Source: Candidatus Kuenenia stuttgartensis (GTDB lineage: Bacteria > Planctomycetota > Phycisphaerae > Phycisphaerales > SM1A02). Taken from it: a DNA stretch of 40,033 bases. Location: assembly GCA_945870915.1 (NCBI GenBank), contig CAMBUI010000003.1, positions 1 to 40,033 on the forward strand, given 5' to 3'. Positions 18,231-26,800 of this stretch are shown here, in pieces. The notes beneath the pieces are model-generated. The model was given only the letters and a program-made list of their open reading frames with translations. It was not told the origin of the DNA and made no database searches. How positions within the stretch are numbered: position 1 is the stretch's first letter; each line of letters begins with the position of its first letter. The translations under genes were made by a program, and so were the position numbers.

Positions 18231-18351
18231 GCGCGACGGCACCGTCCCCCGCGGCCGCCGCGCGCCCACGCCGCCGCGCGCACGCCCGAGGCATGCACCC
18301 CATCGGGCGCGGTGGGGCCGAGAAAGCGGCGGCGCGTTGAAGTCGCCCCCG

Positions 18352-19785
18352 ATGCGTGCCGATGCCGTCTCCGTGCGGTCCTACGACCTCATCTCCATTG
18401 GATCGGGCCCGGCCGGCGAGAAGGCCGCGCTGGTGGCCGCCCAGTACGGCCGCCGTGCCGCGATCGTCGAGATGGCGCCGAGACCGGGCGGGGCCATGGT
18501 CAACACCGGCACCGTCGCCTCGAAGGTGCTGCGCGAGACCGCGCTGGTCGCGAGCGCGCTGCGCCGCAGGCCGATCCCCGGCTTCGAGTCGGCCGTGCCG
18601 AAGGGCATGTCGATGCAGCGCTTCATGGCGCGTCGCACGCTGGTCCAGATGGAGGAGCACGACCACATCGAGGAGCGCCTCGAGGGTTCGGGCGTCGAGA
18701 TCATCCACGGCCGCGGCGAGATCGTCGACGCCCACACCGTGAAGGTCACCTGCACGGACGGCTCCACGCAGCTGCTGACCACCGACTTCATCCTGGTCGC
18801 CACCGGCTCCTCGCCGGCGCGCGGGCGCAACGTCGACTTCGGCCATCCCGCGGTCGTCGACGCCGACGGCATCCTCGAGCTCGAGACCATGCCGCATTCG
18901 CTCGTCGTCGTCGGCGCGGGCGTGATCGGCAGCGAGTACGCGAGCATCTTCGCCGAGCTCGGCGTCGACGTGACGCTGATCGAGCCGCGCAACGCGATCA
19001 TGCGCTTCCTCGACGAGGAGGTGCGCCGCGTGCTCGTGCACGGCATGGAGGACGTGGGCATCAACATCCGCTTCGGACACGCGGTCTCCGGCGTCGCGGG
19101 ACTCCCCGACGGACGCGCCCGCACGACGCTCGACGACGGGACCGTCCTCGAGAGCGACTGCGTGCTCTGGTCGCTCGGCCGCAACGGGAACACCCGCGGG
19201 ATCGGTCTCGAGAACATCGGCGTCGCGCCCGACGAGCGCGGCAACATCAAGGTCGACGCGCACTACCGCACGCCTTGCCAGAGCGTGTTCGCCGCGGGCG
19301 ATGTGATCGGCTTCCCGGCGCTCGCCTCGACGAGCATGGAGCAGGGCCGCGTCGCGGCATGCCACATGTTCGGCATCCCCTTCCTCACCAAGATCGCCGA
19401 CACCGTGCCGATGGGGATCTACACGATTCCCGCGATCGGCGCCGTCGGGCTCACCGAGGAGGAGGCGCGCAACGGCGGACGCGACATCGTCGTGGGCCGC
19501 GCCTACTACCGCGACAACGCGCGCGGCCGCATGCTCGGCGACGACCAGGGCCTGCTCAAGGCCGTGTTCGACCGCCGCACGCGGGCGCTGCTCGGCGTCT
19601 CCGTCGTGGGCGAGGACGCGACCGAACTCGTGCACTTCGGGCAGCTCGCGATCCACAGCGGCCACGGCGTGCAGCATCTCATCGAGATGTGCCTCAACTA
19701 CCCGACCCTCACCGAGCTCTACAAGGCCGCCGCCTTCGACGCCATGATGGCGCTCGCGGCGCCTGCCGCGCGCGACGCGGCCTGA
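18352..19785 (+). CDS. sthA: SthA-like soluble NAD(P) transhydrogenase
   Basis: FAD protein of the dihydrolipoamide dehydrogenase fold that moves hydride between NADPH and NAD. The 477-residue product has an FAD dinucleotide motif GSGPAGEKAA (17-26), an NAD(P) motif GAGVIGSEYA in its centre and a second FAD site AAGDVIGFP. The region that holds the redox disulfide in lipoamide dehydrogenase reads GGAMVNTGTVASK, with M49 and T54 where cysteines would be, so it has no disulfide. The C-terminal LNYPTLTELYK lacks the His of the disulfide reductases. These features favour SthA over a lipoamide or glutathione reductase. The start at 18352 removes a basic, implausible extension. No pdh or other partner is nearby. 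Confidence 0.85.
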   Translation: MRADAVSVRSYDLISIGSGPAGEKAALVAAQYGRRAAIVEMAPRPGGAMVNTGTVASKVLRETALVASALRRRPIPGFESAVPKGMSMQRFMARRTLVQMEEHDHIEERLEGSGVEIIHGRGEIVDAHTVKVTCTDGSTQLLTTDFILVATGSSPARGRNVDFGHPAVVDADGILELETMPHSLVVVGAGVIGSEYASIFAELGVDVTLIEPRNAIMRFLDEEVRRVLVHGMEDVGINIRFGHAVSGVAGLPDGRARTTLDDGTVLESDCVLWSLGRNGNTRGIGLENIGVAPDERGNIKVDAHYRTPCQSVFAAGDVIGFPALASTSMEQGRVAACHMFGIPFLTKIADTVPMGIYTIPAIGAVGLTEEEARNGGRDIVVGRAYYRDNARGRMLGDDQGLLKAVFDRRTRALLGVSVVGEDATELVHFGQLAIHSGHGVQHLIEMCLNYPTLTELYKAAAFDAMMALAAPAARDAA

Positions 19786-19914
19786 ACGCCACCCCCGTGG
19801 CGGGGTCGCATCCGCTTCGGCGCGCAGGCGGTTGCCGAACCCACGATCGCCCGCGGATGCAGGTGACGCCGGAATCCGCGGCGCGGATGACCCGCCGGCC
19901 GCGACGGCCGCCGC

Positions 19915-22194
19915 TCACGCCCTGCTGAGCTTCGCGTGCTCGACGATGAGCGTCTTGAGGCCGACGGAGCGGAACGAGATGCGCGCCCGCGTACCGCCGA
20001 AGCCGCGCGCGAGGAACTCGACCTTGCCCACGCCGAAGATCGGGTGCCGCACCATCGAGCCCACCGGGAAGACCTCGCCCACATCCATGTCGCCGAACGC
20101 CTCGGGGTCGTCGTACTCGACGCGACCGCCGGCGTAGCGCTCGGTGAGGTCGGTCCGCTGCACGTCCTTGGCCGGGATCTCGCGCAGGAACTCGCTCTCG
20201 ATCGACGCCTGGCGCACGCCGCGCACGGTGCGCACGGCGGCGGAGCTCACCATCAGGAGCCGCTCGGCGCGGGTCATGCCCACGAAGAGCAGGCGGCGCT
20301 CCTCCTCGACCCCGTCCTCGCCCTCGCTCGAGGCGCGCATGTGCGGCAGCAGGCCGTTCTCGACGCCGATCACCGCGACGGTGTCGAACTCGAGGCCCTT
20401 GGCGGCGTGGAGGGTCATGAGCGTCACGCTCCCCTGCTCCGGATCGATCGCGTCGGCGTCGGCCACCAGCGAGACGGTCTCGAGCCAGAGGCGGAGCGCG
20501 TCGCCGAGCGTCGGCAGCGCGGGCAGCGACGACGCGAGGTCGGCATCGGCGGGCGGAGGTGCGGTCGGATCGTCGCCGTCCGCCGTGGGATCGTCGTCGG
20601 GCAGCCGGAACTGCGCCGCGGCCGAGACGAGTTCCTCGAGGTTGGCGACGCGCTCGCGCTCGTCGACGGTGGCGTGGTCGGCGAGCCGGTCGAGCCCGCT
20701 CGTCTCGAGGACCTCCGACACGAACGACGCGAGGTCGCCGGGCACGCGGGTGTCGAGCGCCTGCGCGAAGTCGCGGATCATTGCGACGAAGCCGTCGACC
20801 GCCTTGCCGATCTTGCCCGACACGATGCCGGCGTTGGCCGCCTGCGCGAAGGCGGAGATCAGCGGGATGCCGTGCGACACCGCGTAGGCCTCGATCTTGC
20901 GCACGCTGGTGTCGCCGATGCCGCGGGCGGGCGTGTTGATGATGCGGCGGAGCGAGACCTCGTCGCGCGGGTTGGCGCAGACGCGCAGGTACGCCATCGC
21001 GTCCTTGATCTCCTTGCGGTCGTAGAACGCGGTGCCGCGCGCGACGGTCGAGGGGATCATGCGCCGGCGCAGCGCGTCCTCGACCACGCGCGAGAGCGCG
21101 TTCATGCGGTAGAGCACGGCCATCGCGCGCCACGGGACGCCTGCGGCCGCGCGTTCGGCCAGCATGTCGGCGACCCTGTCGGCCTCCTCGTGCTCGTCGT
21201 TGGCCTTGAGCAGGCGCACGGGAAGGCCGTCGCCGAGGCCGGTGGTGAGATCCTTGTGCTTGCGACGGCGGTTGTGCGCGATCAGGCCGGCCGACGCCGA
21301 CACGATGTGCGCGGTGGAACGGAAGTTCTCGCCGAGCGGAATCACGCGCGCGCCGGGGAACTGCTCCTCGAAGTCGAGGATGTTCGAGATGTCGGCGCCG
21401 CGCCAGCCGTAGATCGACTGGTCGGGATCGCCGACCACGAACAGGTTCCGCGAGCGCTCCGCCAGCGCGTGCGCGATGACGAACTGCGCGTGGTTGGTGT
21501 CCTGGTACTCGTCGACCAGCACCCAGCGGTGGCGGTTCTGCAGCAGGTCGCGCACCTCGGCGTCGTTGCGCAGCAGGAGCGCGACCTTGAGCAGCAGGTC
21601 GTCGAAGTCGACGGCGTTGGAGCGGGTGAGGGTGTCCTCGTAGGCCTTGTAGGCCTTCGCGACCGAGCGGCTCCAGAAGTCGTTGGCCTCGGCGAGGTAG
21701 GCCGCCGCGTCGCGCAGCGCGTTCTTCGCGTCGGAGATCTCGGCGAGCACGCTCGCGGGCGTCCACTGGGTGTTCGAGAGCCCCGCCTCCTCGATGGACG
21801 CCTTGATCGCGTCCTTCTGGTCGCCGGCGTCGTAGATCGAGAATCCGGCCTGCAGTCCGATGCGGTCGCCGAAGCGGCGCAGGATCGCGGCGCAGTGCGA
21901 GTGGAAGGTCGACACCACGAGGCCGGTCCGCGAGCCATCCTCGCGGGCGACGAGCTGCGACACGCGCTCGCGCATCTCGCCCGCGGCCTTGTTGGTGAAG
22001 GTCAGCGCGAGGATCTGCCAGGGCGGCACACCGCGCTCGATGAGGGCCGCGATGCGGCGGGTGATGACGCGCGTCTTGCCCGAGCCCGGGCCCGCGAGGA
22101 CGAGCGCGGGTCCCCCGCCGTGCGACACCGCCTCGCGCTGGGCGGGCGTGAGCTTGTCGAGCAGTCCGGGATTGATGTCGGGGCGCAGTGTCAC
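19915..22194 (-). CDS. UvrD/PcrA-type superfamily 1 DNA helicase
   Basis: ATP-driven 3'-5' helicase of DNA repair and replication restart. The 759-residue product begins LTPAQREAV, the Q-like motif, then Walker A GPGSGKT (35-41), TFTNKAAGEM, DEYQDTN (228-234), GDPDQSIYGWRGA (255-267), ENFRSTAHI, TLHAAKGLEFD and VGMTRAERLL. A C-terminal tudor-like segment, VRHPIFGVGKVEF, binds RNA polymerase in PcrA/UvrD. An acidic, proline-rich linker near 560-590 is less usual. The start is GTG at 22194. It converges on sthA across 129 bases that hold only a weak hairpin. Whether to call it uvrD or pcrA is undecidable here. Confidence 0.95.
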   Translation of the reverse strand: MTLRPDINPGLLDKLTPAQREAVSHGGGPALVLAGPGSGKTRVITRRIAALIERGVPPWQILALTFTNKAAGEMRERVSQLVAREDGSRTGLVVSTFHSHCAAILRRFGDRIGLQAGFSIYDAGDQKDAIKASIEEAGLSNTQWTPASVLAEISDAKNALRDAAAYLAEANDFWSRSVAKAYKAYEDTLTRSNAVDFDDLLLKVALLLRNDAEVRDLLQNRHRWVLVDEYQDTNHAQFVIAHALAERSRNLFVVGDPDQSIYGWRGADISNILDFEEQFPGARVIPLGENFRSTAHIVSASAGLIAHNRRRKHKDLTTGLGDGLPVRLLKANDEHEEADRVADMLAERAAAGVPWRAMAVLYRMNALSRVVEDALRRRMIPSTVARGTAFYDRKEIKDAMAYLRVCANPRDEVSLRRIINTPARGIGDTSVRKIEAYAVSHGIPLISAFAQAANAGIVSGKIGKAVDGFVAMIRDFAQALDTRVPGDLASFVSEVLETSGLDRLADHATVDERERVANLEELVSAAAQFRLPDDDPTADGDDPTAPPPADADLASSLPALPTLGDALRLWLETVSLVADADAIDPEQGSVTLMTLHAAKGLEFDTVAVIGVENGLLPHMRASSEGEDGVEEERRLLFVGMTRAERLLMVSSAAVRTVRGVRQASIESEFLREIPAKDVQRTDLTERYAGGRVEYDDPEAFGDMDVGEVFPVGSMVRHPIFGVGKVEFLARGFGGTRARISFRSVGLKTLIVEHAKLSRA

Positions 22195-22203
22195 GGGGCG
22201 GCG

Positions 22204-22209
22204 ATCCTA
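22204..22209 (-). promoter_or_regulatory. Candidate -10 element of the helicase gene
   Basis: TAGGAT on the minus strand, followed by CGCC, lies 9 bases before the GTG start at 22194. The geometry is the same as at map and would give a nearly leaderless transcript. Confidence 0.35.
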
Positions 22210-22344
22210 CGGGCGGCGGGCGCCCGCTCCGACGGCAGGACGCGCGCACGGCGAAATCGATCAACGCGGCGAGGAGTTCGGCCCCCGGACGCGGGAGCGA
22301 ACGCCGCCGACGCCGAAAGCCCGATCGACCGAACCGCTCGAGCC

Positions 22345-22374
22345 TTGCGATGTTCGCATTTTGTTTGGTATCGT
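22345..22374 (+). promoter_or_regulatory. Candidate sigma-70-type promoter within an inverted repeat
   Basis: TTGCGA (22345-22350), an 18-base AT-rich spacer and TATCGT (22369-22374) make a plausible promoter reading toward dcd. Inverted arms CCTTGC (22343-22348) and GCAAGG (22375-22380), extended by GAT/ATC, embrace both hexamers, so a regulator could bind here. Confidence 0.4.
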
Positions 22375-22712
22375 GCAAGGGAGGCCGCGCCCTGCGGACA
22401 GGTCTCGACACAGGTTGTCCACCAGGCGCGCATCCGGTTCTGTCGGTTGCGTGCCAGCAGTACCCTTCGCGACCCCAGTGCTGAACGGAAGCAGGGCGAA
22501 CGGGAGGCGGACTGGACAGGCGGGGACTGAAGGCAGGAGTGCAGCGCTGAAGGAGTCGTTCAGGGTCGGGGTGTTCGAAGGATGGAGCGCTCCCCCGCCC
22601 ATCGCCCGCCGAAGGGTCGAACCGCGTTTCCGACGCGTCCTCGCCGAGTCGGTTCGACGCGGTTCCGGACATTCCAAATACATCCTGAAGAAAGTTGGAA
22701 AAGAACTACCTC

Positions 22713-22756
22713 TTGGGGTGCTTCTCCCTTGCGACCCCAATAGGTTGGGGTAGGAT
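22713..22756 (+). promoter_or_regulatory. Three-arm alternative-pairing element or promoter with operator
   Basis: TTGGGGT (22713-22719), ACCCCAA (22734-22740) and TTGGGGT (22745-22751) lie in a row. The middle arm can pair with either neighbour, with loops of 14 or 4 bases. As DNA, TTGCGA (22729-22734), a 16-base spacer and TAGGAT (22751-22756) form a possible promoter whose spacer is the perfect palindrome CCCCAATAGGTTGGGG. Which reading is right is unknown. Confidence 0.4.
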
Positions 22757-22864
22757 CAGCCCCGCGGTCGACTGGTAGAGTCGTTTCGTCGTCCGCGCCG
22801 ACCAACTTGAAGGTTCTCGGACCTCTGCGGGATTCGCGAGATTTCCTGCCGACTCTAGAGAACA

Positions 22865-22992
22865 GCGTTGCATGGGCAACGCGAAACGTCTGAGGCAACA
22901 GGCTGTCTGGATGACGGCCTGAAACAAAGCACCCCGTCTCGATGCGCATGGTGGCGCGCGCGACGGGGACCGTGCGGGCCGGTGGGGCCCGC
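22865..22992 (+). ncRNA. Candidate structured leader of dcd-nrdJ with four hairpins
   Basis: Four stems follow one another: GCGTTGC/GCAACGC (22865-22882, loop ATGG); CAGGCTGTC/GACGGCCTG (22899-22921, 9 bp with one G-U, loop TGGAT); CCCCGTC/GACGGGG (22932-22968, with an inner GCGC/GCGC); and GCGGGCC/GGCCCGC (22974-22992, loop GGTGG). The last ends 14 bases before the dcd ATG, and no Shine-Dalgarno sequence is clear. A-rich linkers (GAAACG, GAAACAAAGC) separate them. I find none of the conserved boxes of the cobalamin riboswitch. GC-rich DNA makes hairpins by chance, but four close-set stems of 7-9 bp with A-rich joints look selected. Confidence 0.4.
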
Positions 22993-23006
22993 GTCCGGTG
23001 TGCTGC

Positions 23007-23681
23007 ATGCCAGTGTTGAGTGACACCCAGATCCGCGAGCTCGTGCACATCGAGCCCTTCGCGTCGAACGAGAAGCGGCCAGGCGTGGTCAGCTTCGGCG
23101 TGTCGAGCTATGGCTACGACGTCCGCGTCGGAACCAAGTTCAAGATCTTCACCAACGCCACCAGCGGCGGCACCGCGGTCGTCGACCCGAAGAACTTCAC
23201 CAACGACCTCTTCGTCACCATCGACACGGCGGTCACCGGCCGCGACCACATCATCATCCCGCCGAACTCCTTCGCGCTCGCCGAGACGGTCGAGGAGATC
23301 CATGTCCCGCGCGACATCCTGGCGATCTGCGTCGGCAAGTCGACCTACGCGCGCTGCGGCATCATCGTGAACGTCACCCCCCTCGAGCCCGAGTGGCGCG
23401 GCAAGGTCACGATCGAGATCTCCAACACGACGCCGCTTCCGGCCAAGATCTACGCCAACGAGGGCATCGCGCAGATGGTCTTCCTCAAGGCCGACCGCGT
23501 GTGCTCCATCAGCTACGCCGACAAGAAGGGCAAGTACCAGGACCAGGCGGGACTCACCCTCCCCATGGTTGATGGAATCAGGGTCGATGGCATCACGGTT
23601 GATGGCATCACCGCCCTTGCCCCCAACTCCGCGTCCTCCACCCCGTGCTGCAGCAGCCGGGTGCCGGCCGGAGCCCACTGA
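23007..23681 (+). CDS. dcd: dCTP deaminase with a repeat-made C-terminal tail
   Basis: Deaminates dCTP to dUTP, feeding dTTP synthesis. Residues 1-186 are a normal Dcd: [10 protein letters not shown] (4-13), [12 protein letters not shown] (31-42), [13 protein letters not shown] (110-122) and [11 protein letters not shown] (130-140) with the catalytic E137, then [12 protein letters not shown] (175-186). Family members stop about here. This one continues for 38 residues, beginning with [15 protein letters not shown] encoded by three 15-bp units, then a Ser/Ala-rich end. The tail is probably a late addition without catalytic role. The bifunctional dUTPase type cannot be excluded by eye. nrdJ follows after 193 bases, so both serve deoxynucleotide supply. 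Confidence 0.93.
   Translation: MPVLSDTQIRELVHIEPFASNEKRPGVVSFGVSSYGYDVRVGTKFKIFTNATSGGTAVVDPKNFTNDLFVTIDTAVTGRDHIIIPPNSFALAETVEEIHVPRDILAICVGKSTYARCGIIVNVTPLEPEWRGKVTIEISNTTPLPAKIYANEGIAQMVFLKADRVCSISYADKKGKYQDQAGLTLPMVDGIRVDGITVDGITALAPNSASSTPCCSSRVPAGAH
23568..23612 (+). repeat. Three 15-bp tandem units at the 3' end of dcd
   Basis: GTTGATGGAATCAGG, GTCGATGGCATCACG and GTTGATGGCATCACC are in frame and encode the pentapeptides [10 protein letters not shown] and VDGIT beyond the normal end of the enzyme. Confidence 0.85.
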
Positions 23682-23738
23682 GACATCCACCGGCCCGAGC
23701 CACGCCCGCGTCCGCGCGGGTGCGGCGACGGCCGAACC

Positions 23739-23788
23739 GACAACGATCCGACAACGATCCGACAACGATCCGACAACGATCCGACATC
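23739..23788. repeat. Four and a half 11-bp tandem units between dcd and nrdJ
   Basis: GACAACGATCC is repeated exactly at 23739, 23750, 23761 and 23772, with a partial fifth copy, GACATC. A GC hairpin CCCGCG/CGCGGG lies shortly before it at 23705-23720, without a T-run. The rest of this 193-base gap holds nothing else I recognise apart from a ribosome site, AGGAAG, before nrdJ. Confidence 0.9.
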
Positions 23789-23874
23789 GAAACGAACCCG
23801 CCAGCCCCAATCCCGTCCAGCCAGTCCGCAGCAACCTCTCTCCGCCCGCTCGATCGCGCAGGAAGCCCTAGAAA

Positions 23875-26800
23875 ATGAAGATCTCGCGACGCTTCACCAA
23901 GTCCGGCCAGAACGTCTATGACACCGTGGAATGGACCAAGAAGTCCAGCCGCATCTCGAACTCCGACGGCTCGACCGTCTTCGAGATGAAGGATGCGGAG
24001 ATCCCCGCGTCCTGGAGCCAGCTGGCGACGGACATCGTGGTGAGCAAGTACTTCCGCAAGGCCGGCGTGCCGCAGGTCGACGCGAGCGGCAACCCGGTCG
24101 TCGACGACGCGGGCAAGCCCGTCACCGGCCCGGAGAAGTCGGTGAAGCAGATCGTGCACCGCCTCGCGGGCTGCTGGACCCACTGGGGCGAGAAGTTCGG
24201 CTACTTCTCGACGAAGCGCGACGCCGAGGCGTTCTACGACGAGCTCGCGTACATGCTGCTCACGCAGATGGCCGCGCCGAACAGCCCGCAGTGGTTCAAC
24301 ACCGGCCTCAACTACGCGTACGGCATCTCGGGTCCGGCGCAGGGCCACTGGATCGCCGACCACCGCACCGGCGCGACCAAGCTCGCGACCGACGCCTACA
24401 CCCACCCGCAGCCGCACGCGTGCTTCATCCAGGCGGTGAAGGACGACCTCGTGGGCGAGGGCGGCATCATGGACCTCTGGACGCGCGAGGCGCGCCTCTT
24501 CAAGTACGGCTCGGGCACCGGCACCAACTTCTCGCAGTGCCGCGGTGAGAACGAGCCGCTCTCGGGCGGCGGCAAGAGCTCCGGCCTGATGAGCTTCCTC
24601 AAGATCGGCGACCGCGCCGCGGCCGCCATCAAGTCGGGCGGCACCACCCGCCGCGCCGCCAAGATGGTCTGCCTCGACCTCGACCACCCCGACATCGAGG
24701 GCTTCGTGAACTGGAAGGTCCGCGAGGAGATCAAGGTCGCCGCGCTGGTCGAGGGCATGAAGGTCCTCGGCGAGGACCAGAAGAAGCTCGCCGAGAAGTT
24801 CAAGCTCAAGCTCGACTACGACTTCAACGGCGAGGCCTACTACACGGTCAGCGGCCAGAACTCGAACAACTCGGTGCGCATCCCCGATGCGTTCTTCGAC
24901 GCGATCGACGCCGACAGCGACTGGCAGCTGCTCCGCCGCACCGACGGCAAGGTCGCCAAGACCATCAAGGCGCGCGAGCTCTGGGAGGAGATCAACTTCG
25001 CCGCGTGGCGCTGCGCCGATCCGGGCGTCCAGTACGACACGACCATCAACGCGTGGCACACCTGCCCCGCGGGCGGCCGCATCAACGCCAGCAACCCGTG
25101 CTCCGAGTACATGTTCCTCGACAACACGGCGTGCAACCTCGCGTCGATCAACCTGCTCAAGTTCTACGACTCCCAGACGCGCCGCTTCGACCTCGAGGGC
25201 TACGAGCACGCGATCAACCTCTGGACGATCGTGCTCGAGGTGTCGGTGCTCATGGCGGCGTTCCCGTCCAAGGAGATCGCCGACCTCTCGTGGCGCTACC
25301 GCACGCTCGGCCTCGGCTACGCCAACCTCGGCGCGATGCTGATGCAGGCGGGCATCCCCTACGACAGCGAGGAAGGCCGCGCCGTCTGCGGCATGCTCTC
25401 CGCGATCCTGACCGGCCGCTCGTACGCCGAGAGCGCCCTGCTCGCGGCCGAGCACGGACCGTTCGCCGGCTACGCCGAGAACCGCGAGAACATGCTGCGC
25501 GTGATCCGCAACCACCGCCGCGCCGCGCTGGGCATGTCGCGCGACAGCAGCGAGTACGAGGCGCTCCGCATCCGCCCGGTGCCGATCGACCACGCGCTGG
25601 TCAAGGCCGGCCGCATCAACTTCGCCAACGCCGACAAGATGCTCGAGCGCTCGGTCGCCTGCTGGGACGACGCCCTCAACTACGGCGAGAAGTTCGGCTT
25701 CCGCAACGCGCAGACCACCGTCATCGCGCCGACCGGCACCATCGGCCTGCTCATGGACTGCGACACGACGGGCGTCGAGCCCGACTTCGCGCTCGTCAAG
25801 TTCAAGAAGCTCGCCGGCGGCGGCTACTTCAAGATCGCCAACCAGTCGCTGCGCCCGGCCATCCGCGCGCTCGGCTACACCGCCGAGCAGGCCGACGACA
25901 TGGTCACCCACGTCATGGGCTCGCTCAGCCTCGATGTGAAGCTCCCCGCGGCCGACGGCAGCGCGGCGGCGGGCGCGGGCTCGTTCCGCGACTTCCTGCT
26001 CTCGAAGGGCTACACCCACGAGCAGCTGGTCGCCGTCGAGAACTCGCTCCCGACGGTGTTCGAGATCGCGTTCGCCTTCAGCGCCTGGTCGATGCCGACC
26101 GGCGTGCTCGAGGCCTGCGGCGTCGACGCCGGGGCGGCCAAGAACGACTTCTCGTTCAACGGCCTCCGCGCGCTCGGACTCACCCGCAAGCAGATCGACG
26201 CCATCAACCGCGCGATCTGCGGCACGCAGACCATCGAGGGCGCGCCGCACCTCAAGGACGAGCACCTCGCGGTGTTCGACTGCGCGAACCGCTGCGGCCC
26301 GCTGGGCACGCGCTTCATCAAGCCCGAGGGCCACATCCGCATGATGGGCGCCTCGCAGCCGTTCATCACCGGCGCGATCTCGAAGACCATCAACCTCCCC
26401 ACCGACGCGTCGGTCGAGGACATCGGCGCCTGCTACCGCCTGAGCTGGGAGCTCGGCCTCAAGGCCAACGCGCTCTACCGCGACGGCTGCAAGCTGAGCC
26501 AGCCGCTCTCGACCAAGTCGGACAAGGAAGAGAAGGACGACGACAAGATCGACGCGAAGGTTGACGCGAAGGTTGACGCGAAGGTTGACGCGAAGGTTGA
26601 CGCGGTCAAGGTCGAGGCGAAGCTCGCCGAGCCCATCACCGACGCGGCCGAGCAGAAGGAGCTCCTCACCGAGGCGCTCGCCGCCGAGGCCGTCACCGCG
26701 ATTCCCGCGGCGCTGCCGGCCGAGGTGCGCGAGATCGTCGTCGAGCGCGTCGTCGAGCGGATCATCGAGCGTCCGATGCGCCGCCGCCTGAACGACACCC

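Larger units (their letters stand above)
22210..23006. other. Gene-free 0.8-kb stretch between the helicase gene and dcd
   Basis: No open frame here has codon use like the flanking genes, and I recognise no tRNA or known RNA. The sequence is visibly less GC-rich than its surroundings around 22345-22375 and 22665-22760. It holds two candidate promoters reading toward dcd, an alternative-pairing element at 22713-22756 and a run of hairpins at 22865-22992, listed separately. TTGTCCACC at 22411 resembles a DnaA box but stands alone. Confidence 0.7.

Noticed and set aside
19787-19802. A terminator between the convergent sthA and helicase genes (CGCCAC/GTGGCG)
   Set aside because: The stem is only 6 bp and no T-run follows in either direction.
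22411-22419. A replication origin suggested by TTGTCCACC, similar to a DnaA box
   Set aside because: Only one such word, with two mismatches, and no dnaA or dnaN or clustered boxes.
22650-22680. A tRNA suggested by GGTTCGACGC near 22660
   Set aside because: The flanking bases do not form a T-stem and no acceptor or anticodon arm can be drawn.
22195-23006. A cobalamin riboswitch before the B12-dependent reductase
   Set aside because: Stems are present, but I find no GCCACTG-type B12 box or other conserved core sequence in this stretch.
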